Part shown: positions 11,840 through 13,658 of the stretch, in pieces | How positions within the stretch are numbered: the stretch's first letter is position 1 | Layout of the letters: every line of letters begins with the position of its first letter | Source: an uncultured Clostridia bacterium | Lineage (GTDB): Bacteria; Bacillota; Clostridia; Oscillospirales; Oscillospiraceae | DNA: 13,658 nucleotides | NCBI GenBank assembly: GCA_946619065.1 | Contig: CAMOLY010000017.1 | Span: 1-13,658, forward strand | Direction: 5' to 3' | Made by a program: the position numbers and the translations under genes | Notes under the pieces: generated by a model | Told to the model about the DNA's origin: nothing | Databases searched by the model: none | The model's input: the letters and a program-made list of their open reading frames with translations, nothing else

Positions 11840-13579
11840 ATGAAAAAACGCCTTCTGAGCATGCTGCTCGCTCTGGCGCTTCTTTGCGCCTTTCTCCCCT
11901 CGGCAGCCGCCGCAGAGGGGGACGTCGCCATCGACGAAACCAACTTCCCCGATGCAATCTTCCGTTACTTTGTCAAACGATATGATTCTGACCACAACGA
12001 CGTTCTGAGCCAGGAGGAGCTGGCTGCTGTCACGCAGATAGACGTTTATGATTACGGAATCACTTCCTTAAAAGGAATTGAGTATTTTTATGAGCTGAAA
12101 GAGCTTTCCTGCGGAATGAATCGGCTGACAGAGCTGGATGTGAGCAGGAACAAGGGGTTGACGGGGCTGTACTGCTACATGAACCAGCTGACGTCGCTGG
12201 ATGTGAGCGGGTGCCCGTCTTTGGAATACTTGGCCTGCGACGATAATCAGTTGACTGCGCTGGACGTGAGCAAAAACACGGCGTTAATAGAACTTGGATG
12301 CTGCGACAACCAGTTGAGCGAACTGGACGTGAGCAAGAACACTGCATTGGAGCACCTGGTCTGCTACATGAACCAGCTTACCGCGCTGGACGTGAGCAAG
12401 AATACGGCCCTGACCGTATTGCAATGCTTCGAAAACCAGCTTACGACCCTGGACGTGAGCAGCAATACGGCGTTAATAGTCCTGAGCTGTGACAGCAACC
12501 AGCTGACGGCCCTGGATGTGAGCAGGAACACGGCTCTGAATGAGTTGCGCTGCAGCGACAACCAGCTGACCGCGCTGGACGTGAGCAGGAACACGGCGTT
12601 AATAAAACTTGTATGCTGCGACAACCAGTTGAGCGAACTGGACGTGAGCAAGAACACTGCATTGGAAGAACTGTTCTGTTACAGCAATCAGCTGACAGCC
12701 CTGGACGTGAGCAAAAACGCGGAGTTATTCACACTGGAATGCTACAGCAATCAGCTGACAGCCCTGGACGTGAGAAAAAACGCGGAGTTATCCACACTGG
12801 AATGCTACAACAATCAGCTGACTGCGCTGGATTTGAGTAAGAATCGGAACTTATCGTACTTGCGCTGTTATGGCAACAATATGACTGTTCTGAACATCTC
12901 CTTCGTTCCGCACCTTTTGTACGCGCTGGAGAACGGAGCAATGACCGTGTTTGAGGAAGAGGGCTTCGTCGAGTACAGAGGACGTGGCTTTCTTGCCGTG
13001 GACCTCGGTCAGAATATCATTTCTGAAGAGAATCCCTTCCTTGACGTGACGACGGACGATTTCTTCTATGACGCCGTTATCTGGGCGGTCAACCACGATC
13101 CGCAGATCACCACCGGCACCTCGGCAACGTCCTTCAGTCCGGGCAAGACCTGTACCCGCTCCGAGGTGGTGACCTTCCTCTGGCGCGCCGCCGGCTGCCC
13201 GGAGCCGACGATTACAGAAAATCCGTTCACGGACGTCAAGTCGACGGACTGGTTCTACAAGGCCGTGCTTTGGGCAATGGCAAACAGCATCACGACGGGT
13301 TCCGGCGCAAATACTTTCTCACCCAGGAGAGAATGTTCACGCGCCGAGGTCGTGACCTTCCTGTGGCGAGCCGCCAGGCAGCCGGAGCCGACGACAACCG
13401 TGAATCCATTCACGGACGTCGAGGACAGCTTCTACTACAAGGCGGTTTTGTGGGCTGTGGAGAACGGCATCACGACGGGTACCTCCAAAACGACCTTTGC
13501 ACCCAAAAGAGTATGTACGCGCGGAGAGGTCGTGACCTTCCTGTACCGGCAGAGGGCAGCCCGGCGGTCGGCTCGGTGA
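11840..13579 (+). CDS. Exported leucine-rich-repeat surface protein with SLH domains, C-terminus frameshifted
   Basis: This protein has 579 residues as read. The signal peptide (KKRLLSMLLALALLCAFLP) ends near SAAAAEG. Residues 49-60 form an EF-hand-like loop (DSDHNDVLSQEE: Asp49, Asp51, Asn53, Ser57, Glu60), the usual cap before repeats in such proteins. Residues 96-347 are twelve 21-residue leucine-rich repeats of the LTALDVSKNTAL...C..NQ type, expected to form a solenoid for protein or glycan binding. SLH domains start near 400, 463 and 524. AGGAGG at 11826-11831, 8 bases before the ATG, fixes the start. After FLYR (near 13549) the frame runs into an Arg/Ala tail and stops, whereas the next frame continues with another SLH-like domain to the window end. 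The intact gene was probably longer. The role is presumably adhesion or surface recognition. Confidence 0.87.
   Translation: MKKRLLSMLLALALLCAFLPSAAAAEGDVAIDETNFPDAIFRYFVKRYDSDHNDVLSQEELAAVTQIDVYDYGITSLKGIEYFYELKELSCGMNRLTELDVSRNKGLTGLYCYMNQLTSLDVSGCPSLEYLACDDNQLTALDVSKNTALIELGCCDNQLSELDVSKNTALEHLVCYMNQLTALDVSKNTALTVLQCFENQLTTLDVSSNTALIVLSCDSNQLTALDVSRNTALNELRCSDNQLTALDVSRNTALIKLVCCDNQLSELDVSKNTALEELFCYSNQLTALDVSKNAELFTLECYSNQLTALDVRKNAELSTLECYNNQLTALDLSKNRNLSYLRCYGNNMTVLNISFVPHLLYALENGAMTVFEEEGFVEYRGRGFLAVDLGQNIISEENPFLDVTTDDFFYDAVIWAVNHDPQITTGTSATSFSPGKTCTRSEVVTFLWRAAGCPEPTITENPFTDVKSTDWFYKAVLWAMANSITTGSGANTFSPRRECSRAEVVTFLWRAARQPEPTTTVNPFTDVEDSFYYKAVLWAVENGITTGTSKTTFAPKRVCTRGEVVTFLYRQRAARRSAR
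12125..12880 (+). repeat. Twelve tandem 63-bp leucine-rich-repeat units
   Basis: Units of exactly 63 bases (21 codons) run without gaps. Each has invariant Leu positions, LDVS or a variant, a Cys near position 17 and Asn-Gln at the end. Units 10 and 11 (12692-12754 and 12755-12817) differ at only three bases. Units 3-4 (from 12251) and 8-9 (from 12566) share long near-identical stretches at an offset of 315 bases, that is five units. The array therefore grew by recent single-unit and multi-unit duplications. Confidence 0.92.
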
Positions 13580-13658
13580 CAGTTCCTTACACCGACGTCC
13601 AGTCCGGCGCCTTCTATGAGAACGCGATGAAGTGGGCCTATGCCAACGGCATCGACAG
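13549..13658 (+). pseudogene. Out-of-frame continuation of the LRR-SLH gene (fourth SLH-like domain)
   Basis: Reading from 13549, one base back from the upstream frame, gives AEGSPAVGSVTV and then YTDVQSGAFYENAMKWAYANGID, open to the last base. This is the linker and start of a further SLH domain, matching the FTDV...FYKAVLWA..NGI pattern of the three in-frame domains. The upstream frame is disrupted between CTGTACCGG and CAGAGGGC, where one missing G (CCGGGCAG becoming CCGGCAG) would explain the shift. It may be a real mutation, phase variation or a sequence error. Confidence 0.75.

Noticed and set aside
12125..12880. CRISPR-like regular repeats
   Set aside because: The 63-base periodicity has no unique spacers, is fully coding and corresponds to leucine-rich repeats.
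13541..13580. Programmed -1 frameshift site
   Set aside because: No X XXY YYZ slippery heptamer near the joint. A missing G in a short G run explains it more simply.

Overview
The window looks like a chromosomal segment of a high-G+C Gram-positive anaerobe of the class Clostridia, most likely an Oscillospirales/Ruminococcaceae-type gut bacterium. The evidence is Clostridia-style small hypothetical proteins, strong AGGAGG ribosome sites, a type III pantothenate kinase, a TagO/MnaA pair and S-layer-homology (SLH) surface proteins. This assignment is inferred from protein resemblance, not from a search. Genes are dense, and no gap without a gene exceeds about 210 bases. I see no rRNA, tRNA, CRISPR, transposase or phage genes.

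Left part (1-5367), mostly housekeeping. It opens with the 3' end of trpS, then tagO (undecaprenyl-phosphate GlcNAc-1-phosphate transferase) and wecB/mnaA (UDP-GlcNAc 2-epimerase), which overlap by 14 bases. These two supply lipid-linked GlcNAc and UDP-ManNAc for wall polymers. A hairpin at 2777-2810 separates them from a tightly coupled three-gene minus-strand cluster of unknown function (3888 to 2866). A compact divergent promoter region then leads to a YfcE-type phosphodiesterase and coaX on the plus strand. A 55-residue membrane-protein gene on the minus strand converges on coaX and overlaps its end.

Middle part (5400-8020). An alpha/beta hydrolase (monoacylglycerol-lipase-like) is followed by a 38-residue protein, truA, a cysteine-less ArsC/Spx-like protein and an 80-residue hypothetical protein. 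Two closely related 18-bp palindrome-like sites lie just before and just after the hydrolase and may be operators for one regulator. A 10-bp stem hairpin at 8094-8123 closes this block.

Right part (8165-13658), the unusual accessory region. An ECF-type promoter-like sequence precedes a 55-residue protein. Its stop overlaps the start of a 611-residue protein that joins a complete ECF sigma factor (regions 2 and 4) to a transmembrane helix, a long Thr/Pro/Asp/Glu stalk and an extracytoplasmic domain. Two exported surface proteins follow: one with an unknown ectodomain, three CxxC modules and three SLH domains, and one with an EF-hand-like loop, twelve 21-residue leucine-rich repeats and SLH domains. 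The second is interrupted by a one-base frameshift that puts a fourth SLH-like domain out of frame, and it continues past the window. My reading, which is inference, is a cell-surface sensing and display locus in which a membrane-tethered sigma factor controls itself and possibly its surface-protein neighbours. The SLH anchors would rest on the kind of ManNAc-containing wall polymer that tagO and wecB help to make.
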